In this document: piece by piece, positions 49,801 to 61,689 of the stretch | Position numbering within the stretch: position 1 is the first letter of the stretch | Layout: each line of letters starts with the position of its first letter | DNA from: Vicia villosa | Lineage: Eukaryota; Streptophyta; Magnoliopsida; Fabales; Fabaceae | Direction: 5' to 3' | NCBI RefSeq assembly: GCF_029867415.1 | Contig: NC_081186.1 | Coordinates: 107,621,381-107,685,380, forward strand | DNA length: 64,000 nucleotides | Program-made: the position numbers and the translations under genes | Notes under the pieces: model-generated | What the model was told of the DNA's origin: nothing | The model's database searches: none | What the model saw: only the letters and a program-made list of their open reading frames with translations

Positions 49801-49945
49801 TTTTCTTTTATTTTTCATTTTAAAATTTAAATAGCAGCATCTTATTTATCATTTCTATAATTCAAACATATTTTTTTCGTTTAAAATTGTTCTTTCTGTT
49901 TTATTCTCTTCATATTATCGTCTAAATTACAATTTTTATCATACT

Positions 49946-49949
<4 letters not shown>

Positions 49950-50031
<82 letters not shown>
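49950..50031. repeat. (AT)n microsatellite
   Basis: About 82 bp of uninterrupted AT. Confidence 0.97.
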
Positions 50032-50035
<4 letters not shown>

Positions 50036-50039
50036 CCAA

Positions 50040-51040
50040 TATTACTTTAAAAAATTCATCAAAGTCTTGTGGTATGAGCAAGTCTCCATCTAGTTTTATC
50101 TTAAATGCATCTTAAAAAATCTTTATGAATAGATGCATAAGTTTGAGACATTTCCATGAATGTTTGCAATAGATTAGAATGACAATAGTTCATGAAAAAT
50201 ACAATTCTACATTATGTACCTAGTTTTTTAAATCGGTTAAACGAACACATGGTTTAAAAATTGCATAAAATTTTTCAAATTTCAAACAGTAACAGTCATG
50301 TAATCGATTTCTTAAATCGGTTAGCTAGTTACCTGACTTAAAAAGTGCAGATTCAACATTTTAAAATTTCTGGCAGAATAGATATGTAATCGATTACACC
50401 AAAAGTGTAATTGATTATCACCCTATAAATTTTGAAAAATATACTTTAAAATGGATTGAATTGAGTGGTTCTAATGCATGAATTCTTAACAACATTAGCC
50501 ATTAAAAATGAATAATTTTGTGAGCATCTAAGAATATACATAATGTTAATTGTAATCGAGTATTTTTGCTTCATGATTAATTTATTTTAATTCAACATTC
50601 AATGACTTTTGTAATATTAAAATTTGATTGAGCTAGACTTCAATCAATTTCTATTTTAATAAAAAAATTTCTCCATCAAAATTAAACCAAAATAGATGAT
50701 GAGTATCTTCTTCACAATAATTCTTTTATCTTATGCTTTCTATTTTATCTTCTTCTTCTAACTTCTTCAATTAAAGATTCTTCAAGTGAGAATAATCAAT
50801 CAAGAATTGTTCTGAGTTAATTGATCCAACACAAGTGTATATCGATATTATATTTGATTTCAAGAAATACAAAAAATATGTTCATCCTCACGTGAAATTG
50901 TTAAAATATAATATTCAAATACTATCATTTAAAGAGTAATATTCAAATCACAATTGCTACTATAAAGTTACAAATTACTAAAAGTAGTATTATTAAATTA
51001 CTTAAATATTTTACAACTGAATTAGTAATGTGACCGAAAA
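50040..51040. other. Intergenic DNA and GDSL gene 2 downstream flank
   Basis: No gene recognised. Several short taatcgatt motifs occur at 50300-50410. Confidence 0.5.
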
Positions 51041-51068
51041 AAAGCATAATTATAAATCATGAAGAAAT

Positions 51069-54000
51069 TCACATATCTTGGAAGAAATCACTAATTGCAT
51101 AAGGTCCAATATTGCTTGAATTTTCAGTATGATTCCACATTCTAGCTGCCAATTGTTTGTAAGCACTTTCTGTAAGATGGTAAGAGTCCCAAAATAAATT
51201 TTCATTTGGTTTCTCACACAATTCAAAGTGTTTCTCCCCTCTTTTTCCACCACAACTATATTTTCCTCTAAATCTCCCACTCCCACAACATGCTGATTTT
51301 CCCTCCTTCAAGCCTGCATCAAATTAATAACCACAAATTTTCAAATTTTCAAACATTGATTTGCAAATTTACATTTAAGATGTAGGAGCACTAAATGGAC
51401 GAAGAGTCTAGTTCCTCGCACTTCGATCAACGTAATATTGATCAAACAAAAGTAATACTGAAACGAATAATATTATTTCATATTTTTTCCACATAGAAAA
51501 TTTTAAAATAGGAAGGAAAGTGTACCATATTTTAAGGGATGGTTGATCATTTGAGTGACATCATAGTTTAAATCATAGAGAGAAAACTCGAATCCTTTTA
51601 GTTCTTTCTCCAATTTCAAGAGAAGCACATCGAGAGCTTGATTATGCATACTTGCAAGTGATGAAAGCTCTTCTAAGCAGCTAGCTTTCTCTTGTGATTG
51701 AAGTATTCTAGTTCCAGGAAGACAACCTAGTGGTGGCAAATTCAAGATTGCAAATTTTCTAGCCCCTCTTTTATATATTTCCTAAAAATTAAAACCATTA
51801 TAAATCAAAATCATGCATGTCACTTGACAAAAATAATAAAAAAGTTTAATTTGTATAACATCATACTATACCTTGATAGTGGAAGTGAAGTTACCTACTA
51901 CCATGCCAACATATTCTGAATGAGAATGATACTTTAGAACATCTGAATTTGTCAAGAATGGACTGAGATAATCATTAGATCCAATGCTAAACATGTAAAC
52001 ACCATTTGATAACAATGTTTTGGAATCAGAATTTCCTAACTTGTGCCTCAACCAAGTTGTTACTTTCTTGAAGTTGCTTACTTGTGTTTTTAAAGGTATC
52101 ACCTAAAAATTAGACATGACAAATTTATTATTTTTCTTGGAGGTATTTCAATAAAATATTTGCTAAGTTCAATTCAAAAAAAAAAAAAAACACCTAATTG
52201 ATGGGAATGAACTTGTGGTCTCTTAATTTATAAGAGTAGTTTAATGTTGTTAATTGATTATGAATATAACATAAATTGAGATGATAAATTACTCTCAATT
52301 TGTTTTATTATAAATGTCATTTTTATAATATTTTTAATATATAAAATTATTTTTTATTTTAAATGATTAAATCTCTCACTTTTATTTATTTATTTATTTA
52401 TTTATTTATTATATTTAACTCACCAAATTACATCACCAACCATCAATATGAGATTGATGCCATCTACAACACATTATGAATTGAATGATCCTTTTGAGGC
52501 GATTCAAATCATGTTATTCAAAATTATATTTCTAGTTCATGCCTTAGTAGATTCGAATTACCAAAAATTTTATGCACTAGTTAAGTTAGAATTTGAATGA
52601 TCAAAAATTAAAAGTGTGAGAAAACAATTTACAGAGAGATTTCAATTTTAAAGAATTTTTTAGGTTAGAAATCACAACATCTGTGAATAGAAATCATTAA
52701 TAACATGATTCAATTTTTCTCTATTGAAACCATTTGTAGTAGGACGAACTTAGCATATGTGATTATCATAGTGAGACGATTTATAGAAAATTTGGATAAT
52801 ATACATTGGACACTTTGAAGTAGGTTAAGAGATTTTTGAGTGATCACTAAAAGGAGGCTTTAAATGTACAAAGAATATCAAGATAAATACTTGTTTTAAG
52901 GGTTTTGTAGATGCATAATATGTAAGAAATGTGGATACTAGATTCAAATGTGAATGTAGATCACCTTATGAGAAGGCATGGTGAGCTTAAATGACCAAAG
53001 AAATTTAACATGATCAATAAAAATCTACTTAGTAAATAGTTGGAGTATAAAAAGGAAAATTACCAAATGATTTAGGGAAGCACTCAATTGTCAAGACCTA
53101 CCAATTGTCAAGAACTACCACGTACCTCGTTTTTACTTTGGTGTGTCACCTAAGGGATCATGGGATGATTTAATTGAGTCTTTTAGAAATTAAAGTGTCC
53201 TTCTCTACGAACAAATTTTACCATATTCTTCACTAGTTTTTTTTAGAGTAGATGGTACAAAGTATTGAAAAGTATTTCATGAAATAGTTTGCGAAATAAC
53301 ATTAGGAAGTTTTTTGTGAAGGTGCGAAGGAAAACACAAATTTCAAGAATGGATAAATGTCTTGTGTAACATCCGAGCCCAAAGAGGACAAGGAATTGTC
53401 GCCGAATTCACATCGGAATGAGAGGAATCTCGAGGTTGTGCAAGGAAAGGACTGCATGGTTGAAGGAAGGCGTATAATGATTGATTGGTACTACCTATAC
53501 CAACAAGATGCATATTCTTTTCGGTAGCCTAACAAATAAGAACTCCACAATTAAGGAGGCTTGACTTGGAGTAGTATTTAGATGAGTGACCTTTTGAGAA
53601 TTTTCTCATAAAGCGTGTGAGTGAGAATAAAACATGTTGAAAAGACACTTGTTGGTTTGTGGGATCAGTCGATAATCGTGAAAGCAGTTTGGGGCGTTAC
53701 AAATGATATCAGAGTCAGACATCTCTCAATAATATGTGATTCGAGAACGATCCAAGCGGAAGCTGGTGGGCATGTAACACTCGAGGCTGGAGAGGGCGAG
53801 AAATTGTTGCCGAATTTACATCGAAATTAGAGGGATCCTGAGACTGTGCAGGGAAGGAACTGTATGGTTGAAGAAATGTTTATAAGGATTGATTGATACT
53901 ACCTATACCAATAAGATGCATCTTCTTTTCAGTAGCCTAACTGATAAGAACTCCACAGTTAAGGAGACTTGACTTGGAGTAGTATTTGGATGAGTGACCT

Positions 54001-55353
54001 TTTTAATATTTTTTTTTCAAAAAACGGGTAAGTAAGGACAAAACATACTAAAAAGACTCATGTTAATTTGTAGGATCCGTCAGTAATCCTAAAAGTAGTA
54101 TGGAGCGTTAATTAACAAAGATATTATTTGAATACTTTCAAATATGATGCTTGTTTATGTTTTTTCTCTCATGATTACTACTCGCTTTTTGTTGTTTACG
54201 AAAATACAGTTTTCATGTTATAAGCTTCATTCATTTAAAGCTACAATATTTTTAAGATTGGTAAGTTTTAGAACCTTCGATTTGATGGCCATTCTTACTA
54301 ATCACCACTAAGGGATACATTCTTTATTGGTGACATCTAATGGTGTGGCCAAATCCATAATATTTTGCTAAGAGCATTAGGAAAACTATAGTAGAAATCA
54401 TAAGTAAAAAATATAAAGGTAAATTTAAATTTAATAATGAAATATCTCTTTGATATTTTGAGAAAATTATTGTATAATGAAAAAATATCAGATTAGGAAT
54501 ATCTCTTTGGTTTGTTTATTGAAGTATTGGTTTTACATGATCCTTCACACATAACACCACATCACATGACAAACACTAAAAACTTGTGGACATAATCAAA
54601 CAAGCATCACATAAATCTACTAAAATAAAGCACGCTTGCTCAATTAAGATAATAACTAATTAATTAATACTTTCCTAAAACTATCGTGGCTCTACCTAAC
54701 TACACATGACATAACCACATTGTTGATGGTTGATATGCACACGTTAGGTTAATTACTAATTAATCACTATATACTTATTAATAATTATATTCTAATACAT
54801 AATCATTAAAAACCCTATACTATTTGAATGTGTCAAAGCATTAATTATAACATGAATGAAAAACACATACATACCGACCCTTGGAAAGTTTCAACAAGTG
54901 CACCAGCTCCACCAGATGCAAAGTTCACTCCATTGTAGTATTGATTAAAGCCAGGTTGTAGAAATGGTGGAACCAGTGGAATATTTGCATATTCAGCTAC
55001 AAAACAAATAATATGACAAAATACATGACTAGAGAATCTTGTCTCAAGATAAAATAATTCAAAATATTAATATGGAAAATCTTACCAATAAAATCTGATA
55101 TCAAACGGCCATCAGAAAATCTACCCGTTGGAAACTTGAAGTAGGTTTCTCCATAAGGCAAGAAATTTGCTTGGTCATAGGTTGTTGTGTTTATGTAATT
55201 GTTATTGCCAGCATCTAAGTATGAATCACCAAAAATGAACAAGGCTCTAAATTTTTTGCTTCTATAATCTCTTTTGGTTCCAAGGGTTTGAGATGCAAGA
55301 GATATAATGAGGAAAACATGGAAGAAAATAGAGCTTGTAGTGAAGAATTTCAT
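51069..55353 (-). CDS. GDSL esterase/lipase (SGNH hydrolase), gene 2
   Basis: Paralogue of the gene at 22125-23846. Exons 55086-55353, 54875-54996, 51872-52102, 51526-51781 and 51069-51313, all GT-AG, give 373 residues. The first three exons have exactly the lengths of gene 1 (268, 122, 231). The start at 55353 (MKFFTTSSIFFHVFLIISLA) was chosen because a TATATATAAG box at 55397-55405 lies too close to the upstream in-frame ATGs (55389, 55374), and because it reproduces the exon 1 length of gene 1. A signal peptide comes first, then FIFGDSYLDAGN with Ser44, GVNFASGGAGAL, IGSNDY with Asn173, and DSYH with Asp335/His338. All catalytic residues are present, so it is predicted secreted and active; substrate unknown. 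Intron 2 is 2772 nt and contains a Cassandra-like TRIM; gene 1 has 203 nt there. Confidence 0.93.
53365..54112 (+). mobile_element. Cassandra-type TRIM retrotransposon in GDSL gene 2 intron 2
   Basis: Two direct LTRs, 53365-53701 (337 bp) and 53773-~54112 (~340 bp), both start TGTAACA and have gcgtta-type ends. The internal region is only 71 bp: a primer-binding site tgatatcagagtc (53704-53716, near-complement of initiator Met tRNA) and a purine-rich ggaagctggtggg before the second LTR. Each LTR has a stretch (53537-53592; 53945-53999) running aagaactccacaattaagga to gtagtatttagatgagtgac. This parallels the 3' half of plant 5S rRNA, including its internal promoter. Tiny size, no coding capacity and 5S-like LTRs define the Cassandra family. 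It is antisense to the host gene. Confidence 0.85.
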
Positions 55354-55396
55354 CTTCGATGAACTATGTTTCATTCTCAAATAGGTCATAGCTGAC

Positions 55397-55405
55397 TTAT
55401 ATATA
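55397..55405 (-). promoter_or_regulatory. TATA box of GDSL gene 2
   Basis: Minus-strand TATATATAAG about 45-50 bp upstream of the chosen ATG. It places the transcription start near 55370 and argues against the ATG at 55389. Confidence 0.6.
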
Positions 55406-55825
55406 GAAGAGTAACATAATGGTCAACACGGTTTGATTGGTTGAAATGTTACTTCATTTAATATATTATAATCAACATGTGTATGTGTAGAAGAAATATC
55501 TTATGCAATCCATTATATGATATTTTGTCCATTAGGATGAAAATTGACATAATGGTTGAATTTGGCCGACAAAATTGCACATATCTCTAACCATCAATTC
55601 GTCTATTAATTTGCTTTCACATTCACTTACCTACCTAAAGATGTCAAAATGACCCTTAAAAAATTACTTTATCGTTTATCTTTTGGTTGTTTCATATGAA
55701 ATACTACACCACAAAATGATGTGTCGGAATGACAGTAGGGTCTCTGACTAGTTCTCTACAAAATAAATGGGTTGATTTCATGACTAATATTTTTTTTTAT
55801 ATTATTTTGAAAATTAAAATCATTT

Positions 55826-55969
<144 letters not shown>

Positions 55970-56049
55970 GGCCCTGCACAGAGAACATGTCAGGGCTCTT
56001 CGACCCAATTTCCTTTGCACCCCTTGAGTTTTTTCTTCAGTCCCCTCAA

Positions 56050-56980
56050 AAATACCCGGTTGTCGGCTTACGCATGCCTAATGGTCTAGAGGTATTCTAC
56101 TAACATGAAATGATACTTTTCCTTGAGATCCTTCAAGAGTTTCTTCAAATTCTTGTCCCTGAATTAGGTCTCGTTGTTGATAATAACAAATTAGGGAATG
56201 ATGTATCTTGTAAGGACGATTTTCTTAAATAATTTTTGAATGTTGGCTGACATGATCTTTGGTAGGACTTCTGCTTCAATCCATTTGGTAAATTAATCTA
56301 CTCTTATAATTAGAAACTTCAGTTTCCCAAGAGTAAAAACGAAAGGTCATAAGAAAGCCATGTCTCATTGAGAGAATGGCCACAAGGATGTTTACATGTT
56401 GAGCTTGGATGAGGGATCAATGTATTTGACCTATGTTTTTAATACTACTCGCACTTCTTGAGGTAAATTTTGACAAATGGGTGGACATGCCTATTTTGTA
56501 TAGACTTTGTCCTATGATTAAATATGAACATACTTTTACTTTTATGAGTCTAACCTCAGTAGGATTGGTTGGTAAACTTCCTAACTCGATATATACTATA
56601 ATTGACGTTATCTAGGAGGGGCACTTGGTATTGTCAATCGTTGACACCACCATTCTCGACAGGATGATATTGGGTTTTTCAATGTTAATGGAATGAAGGA
56701 ATGGTTGATGTGTGACGTTATCGTGCTTGCAATCTTGCACAAAACATTTGCCCTTGTGTTTTATTCTTAAGGTACGTAGACGTTCTTGTATGATTCAAAT
56801 GAGGTCAGTTTGTCTTTTATTATGGTGATGTGTTTCACTAGAAAGGGGTATTTGGATTACGTATCTCCCTTGAATTAGGAGACGACCAATTGTGGATCTA
56901 TGCATAATTCTACACCATCTTCTCTCATATATAACGCCAAGGTGAGACCAACAGTGGATGCTTCTTACTCTTCTTATTGC
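56050..56980 (-). pseudogene. Ty3/gypsy RNase H-integrase fragment
   Basis: Minus-strand pieces in several frames: an RNase H-like region near 56950-56780 (ELCIDPQLVVS, then a KNVYVP-like segment and NTRANVLCKIAST), a PWPFSQ-like block near 56390-56360, and then the integrase core start KLKFLIIRVD-stop-FTKWIEAEVLPKI (56330-56250). This is the signature VDYFTKWIEAE region of plant gypsy elements. Stops are frequent. The fragment ends next to the TA array, and no LTR was found. Confidence 0.8.
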
Positions 56981-57148
56981 TAATTTTATTTTAGTTTCAG
57001 ATTTTAGATTTTTAGATTTTAGATTTATTATTAAATTATTGATTAGAATTTTTATTTTATTAATAGTAGTAATGTTTGGATTTAATATTGTCATTTTCAT
57101 TTATAGAATAGTTATAATATACTTAGATTTTATTTTTAATTATTAGTA

Positions 57149-57182
<34 letters not shown>

Positions 57183-57755
57183 GAAAATTAGAATTTAGAT
57201 GTTTCAATTTAATTTTAATTTTATAGCCATGATATTTAGTTTTAAAATATTATTTTTCTTAATTTTATTTTTAAATTGTTTTTAGGAGTTTGAATTTATT
57301 ATTTAGAGTATTTAAAAAAAATAAGAATGTCCAAGGAGAATTTTCTTTCACGTGTTTGTTCCAATACAAGTCCAAATCTCCATCAAATTCTCATTCCAAA
57401 ATCGGATAATGTGCAAAAAATAAATCCCATCCCAAATCAGAAAGAATCACACACCAATTAAAACAAAAACAACAAGATTTCAATTGAGAATTACTACAAA
57501 CCATCAATCTAACAATCCAACATGACCTCTATCAGCTTCTTTTTGTGAACGAAATATGAAACAAAACTTTTCACTAACCTTCACCATATAAACTCCAATA
57601 AGCCTCTATCAACTCCCATCAACATATTTAAAATCAATAACCAGTTACAAATTCACCCCTATTTTATTTCCATAAAAATATCTGCAAAACAACAAAGCAA
57701 ATCAAAGCAAAGAAGGAAAAACACCGAATTTCTTCTGCTCTCGAAGCCGCTTCTT
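56981..57755. other. A+T-rich DNA with (ATT)n, no gene seen
   Basis: Includes an (ATT)n run at 57149-57181 and short poly-A/T tracts. The segment 57490-57755 is less A+T-rich but has no recognised coding content. Confidence 0.5.
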
Positions 57756-57760
57756 CGCAC

Positions 57761-59789
57761 TGTAACACCCCATATTTTCTAATTTTAATTTAATTGGAAA
57801 TTAAATTATTAATTAGAATTATTTTGGTATTTGGTTGAATTATTGTAGAATTATGGATTAAGAGCCATTGGGCCGGATGGTGAGGTTAGCAGTATGGGAG
57901 TGCTAAGTGAGTAAGCCCATTACTAACTATTTTATGTTTTCATAAAATAAAGGAAATTGGGAAAAAGGAGGTAGAAGCAAAAGGGATAGAGTCTGAGAAC
58001 TGAAGAACACGTGAAAGAGAGAAGAGCCAAAGGAGAAGAAGACCTTCGAAGATTCGACTCTGAGGTAAGGGGTGATTGCTCTAATTATGTAGTATTATGA
58101 TTTTGATGATGATAGGATTGAATTAAGGGATTAGAATCTCTATTTGGGATGTTAGGTTTGTGAAATACCAACACTGACATGTATGATTTGATGAATTGAC
58201 TGCAATTGATGATGTAGTAATGTTACATGGTGTTGTGGTATGTTATTTGTGCATTATAATCATGTATTTGGAGTATTTTGATGTTATCGATGATCAATTT
58301 CGTAATGGTATGAGTTGGTATGTGTTTGGGATGCATAAAAGTCTTAAAAATCATGTTTTTCAGCTACTGGGTTCGTGGGAACCGGTTCCCATGTGGGAGG
58401 AACCGGGTTCCACTGTGTTAGAACGTTAAAAATGGCATTTTTGGGTCCAGGAACCGGTTCCCATGTGGGACGAACCGGGTTCCAGTACAAAATTCCAGCA
58501 GCATGTTTTTGAAAACTATTCTAACTTTAAAAGCTTCTAATTTTTTAACCGTAAGTCCGTTTTAGACGCCGTTTTGGACGTTGTTTCTTAAATTAAATAC
58601 TCTATGATATAAAGTAAAGAAAACAACAATAACTTGATTTTATTTTGAAAACCTTGATTTATTTCGTTTATGGCGTGTTTTGTACATTGTGTGCATGATT
58701 TGGTTAATGTGACAATGTGGTGATGTTGTAATGATATAACTGTGATTTGACGTTATATGTGGTGTAAATTATATATGATGAATAGGTGATATGGATGTAA
58801 AGTCCGAGTTTTATACCCTGTTTGTATTATTTATTGGATGATGTTTTACATGTATGCGTGTGATATATTTGTATGAATGCTAAAACTAATGCATGCTTAT
58901 TGGTGATGAATTGGTGATGATAATGAGACGATGTGATACATCGGATTGGTGATGTTGTAAGCATGTTATATGTTGCATTCATTCGCATACATTTTTGGTG
59001 ATGGATCCCGGTGATGAAAGTGGATCAAAATGGTGGGCATAATTTCCATTGTGAGGAATTTGTGCTGGTTGGATCCCGGTGATGACAGTGGATCAAAATG
59101 GTGAGCATAATTCCCATTGTGTGGAATTTGTGCTGGTTAAACTGTATCTTGGTGATGAAAAAGATCAGTTGGATGGGTGTATCCCATGTATGGTACCACA
59201 TAAGAATCTGCATGGTCTTTGTATAAATTGTGACATGTCAGGATGAAATCCGGTGTTATGATTGTGTTGTGTTATTGTTGCATACTATTGACTTGTGCTT
59301 GTGATTGGTATGAATTAATTAATCTGAATATGCTAAGTAGGGTGGATAATTGCTTATGAAATTCTATATCTGATGATTTATAATGCTATTTAATTATGAT
59401 GTAGTTTCACCCTTACTTTGATGATTTCAGATTGAAGTAGCGGTTTAAGCGATCGGTGAGGATGACTCGTAGAGTTTATTCGATTATGTGGAGTCGTGTC
59501 GGTCATGCTCTGATCTTGTAACACTGGGGGTCGATAGTCTTAGAGTTACTCGATATACGTGTTGCCATTATTGGTTATGAATTATGTATTGTTGATTTGT
59601 TTGGATATGTTTCCTAACATTGTTAAAATGAGTTCCGCTGTGCTAAACACATGTTTTGATATTTGGTTTAATTCTAATAAAGCATGACAAACGACTTGGT
59701 ATTTTATTTATTTTATTAATTGTAGCATCCTTGCTGTGAATTTACTCTGATTTTATTATATTTCTGCGGGGGTTTAGAAGGGTGTTACA
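57761..59789. mobile_element. Solo LTR (2029 bp) with 5-bp TSD
   Basis: Starts TGTAACACCC and ends in its perfect inverse GGGTGTTACA. Flanked by the perfect 5-bp target-site duplication cgcac (57756-57760 and 59790-59794). There is no internal coding region and no second copy, as expected after recombination between two LTRs. The length suits long-LTR gypsy lineages. Contains paired ggaaccggttcccatgtggg motifs (58378 and 58450 areas) and a repeated ggatcccggtgatga unit (59005-59100). Confidence 0.88.
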
Positions 59790-59794
59790 CGCAC

Positions 59795-61320
59795 CACCAC
59801 CACGCTTCCGACTTGTTGAAATATGCTTTAAAACTTTAGTTGACGAAGAAAAAATATGTTTTAAGATTATTAAAAATCAAAAAGCCGAAAAGCAGCAAGA
59901 ATGTCCGATTTGGATGGTTCGCCGATTTTTTATTTGACAGATTTGGTTTACGGATCCGTTATTTAATGTTAGAATATTAGATATATCATGGTCACATAAT
60001 TTGTAATTCGCTTCAGTACGTGGTACGAATTCGAATTCTCGGTTTGCAACTCTTTAAAAATTAGGTACGTTAGGGGTATACAGAGTCGGTACATGATTTG
60101 GATTCACGGTACGTTAAAATAGAATAATCGGTACGCTATGAATAAAAAATTATTTAATTAAAAATAAATTCTCAATTTATTTGATTAAAAAAATTAATTC
60201 TTAACTTTTTAGTTATGAAATAATTATTATTGTAGGAAAATATGGTTAACAGATGAGAAGATGTGGTTAATAGAAAATACATATGCAGACACTATCATAC
60301 ATTTGGTAAAATATAACAAGTCCCACATCGGTACTTTGTTTGGTTTCAAAATACAAGGCAACTATAAAAAGTCTTGCAATTTAGGCATTCAATAGAGCTT
60401 GCATAAGAGCAATGAATTAGTGGGGCCCTTAAGTCCAATACAGCTTGCAAAATAGCTTACAGTTGGTGGGTCCTTAGTTTAATCAATTTATTATTGTTAA
60501 AGTAAAAAAATTACTAAGGAAGTTTACGTTTGTTTCGGTACGTCTGGTTCTGCAATTGACATGAATTCTTTACGAATTTCAGCGAACCAATTCGCAAAAG
60601 CACCGCGAACCGGTACTTACAAACCAATTCGCGTTTTTTTTTCATCCATACCTGCGAATTCCGTGACTATGAAATATATATTAAGGAGAAAACTTACCTA
60701 CAATTTTAAAGTATGGTTTATGTTATTTGCTCATGAAAATATGACAAGTTTACTTTAACATCATTTAAGGAGTGAAAATAGGAGAAAATTGCATATGTGT
60801 CAGAGAAAATTATACAGTTCCATTGAAAAATAGAATTGTATCTTAATATTCTCTATATATTAATTTATAAATACTATAAATTAATATAAAATATATTATA
60901 AGATATTTATAATATTTTATTCTGAGAATTAAATAAAATGTTTTTGAGTTTTGTATGTGGGGTTTTAGTAATTATAAATATGTATCTCTTCGGTATTTTA
61001 TTGTGGAACAATCTTAGGAGAAAAAACTTAGAAAGACAGGGTTTTTGAGAAACCTTTAATTGGAGTTATAAATTTGTTGGTGAAAGACATACCACTTGTC
61101 CACCTAAAACCTTAAGGTGATAGGTGAGTGAGTTCTCTCACTTATATATTCTCAAGTCACCACATTCATATCCAATGTGAGACTATTTCTCCACTTACTC
61201 ACACTTGCATTATTATTCTAACACCCCCCCCCCCTCTCAAATGTGAGTCCATAATGCTCCCCCACTTACACTTGTAACGTAGACACCTCTTCTTGAGTAT
61301 TTCGATACTAAGTCGGTCCA
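59795..61320. other. Repeat-derived intergenic DNA, no gene seen
   Basis: Contains fragments with LTR-like phrases (aagtcccacatcggtac near 60320; atccaatgtgagactattt near 61170) and a poly-C run near 61214-61227. No open frame with a recognisable domain. Confidence 0.45.
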
Positions 61321-61332
61321 TTTCTCAAACAA

Positions 61333-61345
61333 GGCTCTGATACCA
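61333..61345 (-). other. Orphan primer-binding-site-like sequence
   Basis: Plus-strand ggctctgatacca is the inverse of TGGTATCAGAGCC, the initiator-Met tRNA primer-binding site of many plant LTR elements. It is followed by tttgttgggggag, a possible LTR end. No partner LTR was found. Confidence 0.4.
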
Positions 61346-61446
61346 TTTGTTGGGGGAGTATTTCACTAGGGAGCATTGATACAAAGTGTAAAACTAGGCA
61401 CATTAATTAAGCGTAAATTACTCGTGCTAAGTAGTTACTTTAATAT

Positions 61447-61539
61447 ATCTAAAACCGTTGTAAAAAAGGTCTTTTTTAATTAATATTCTATACCATTTTA
61501 TAAATGTTATAAAAGGCCTTTTTTACAACGGTTTTAGAT
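61447..61539. repeat. 93-bp hairpin (inverted repeat)
   Basis: The arms atctaaaaccgttgtaaaaa and its near-perfect inverse (ending cggttttagat) enclose a ~35-bp loop. A diverged relative of the right arm and flank occurs near 44180-44260. Confidence 0.85.
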
Positions 61540-61689
61540 GAGAATTGAGTCATGTCCTAGATGATACTTAATTAAGCTATTACAATTGAATTGAAACCTC
61601 TTATAAAATATTATTATAAAAGTATAAACGATTTTATCATACATTTAATTACCTTACTATTGTTTTAACAAAAATGTTTTTCAATTAGA

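Noticed and set aside
53537..53999. True 5S rRNA genes
   Set aside because: Only the 3' half-like stretch is present, it is diverged, and it lies inside paired LTRs; fits a Cassandra TRIM rather than rRNA genes.
57761..59789. DNA transposon with TGTAACACCC inverted ends
   Set aside because: The 5-bp TSD and TG...CA ends fit an LTR better; a solo LTR is the simpler reading, though no parent was seen.
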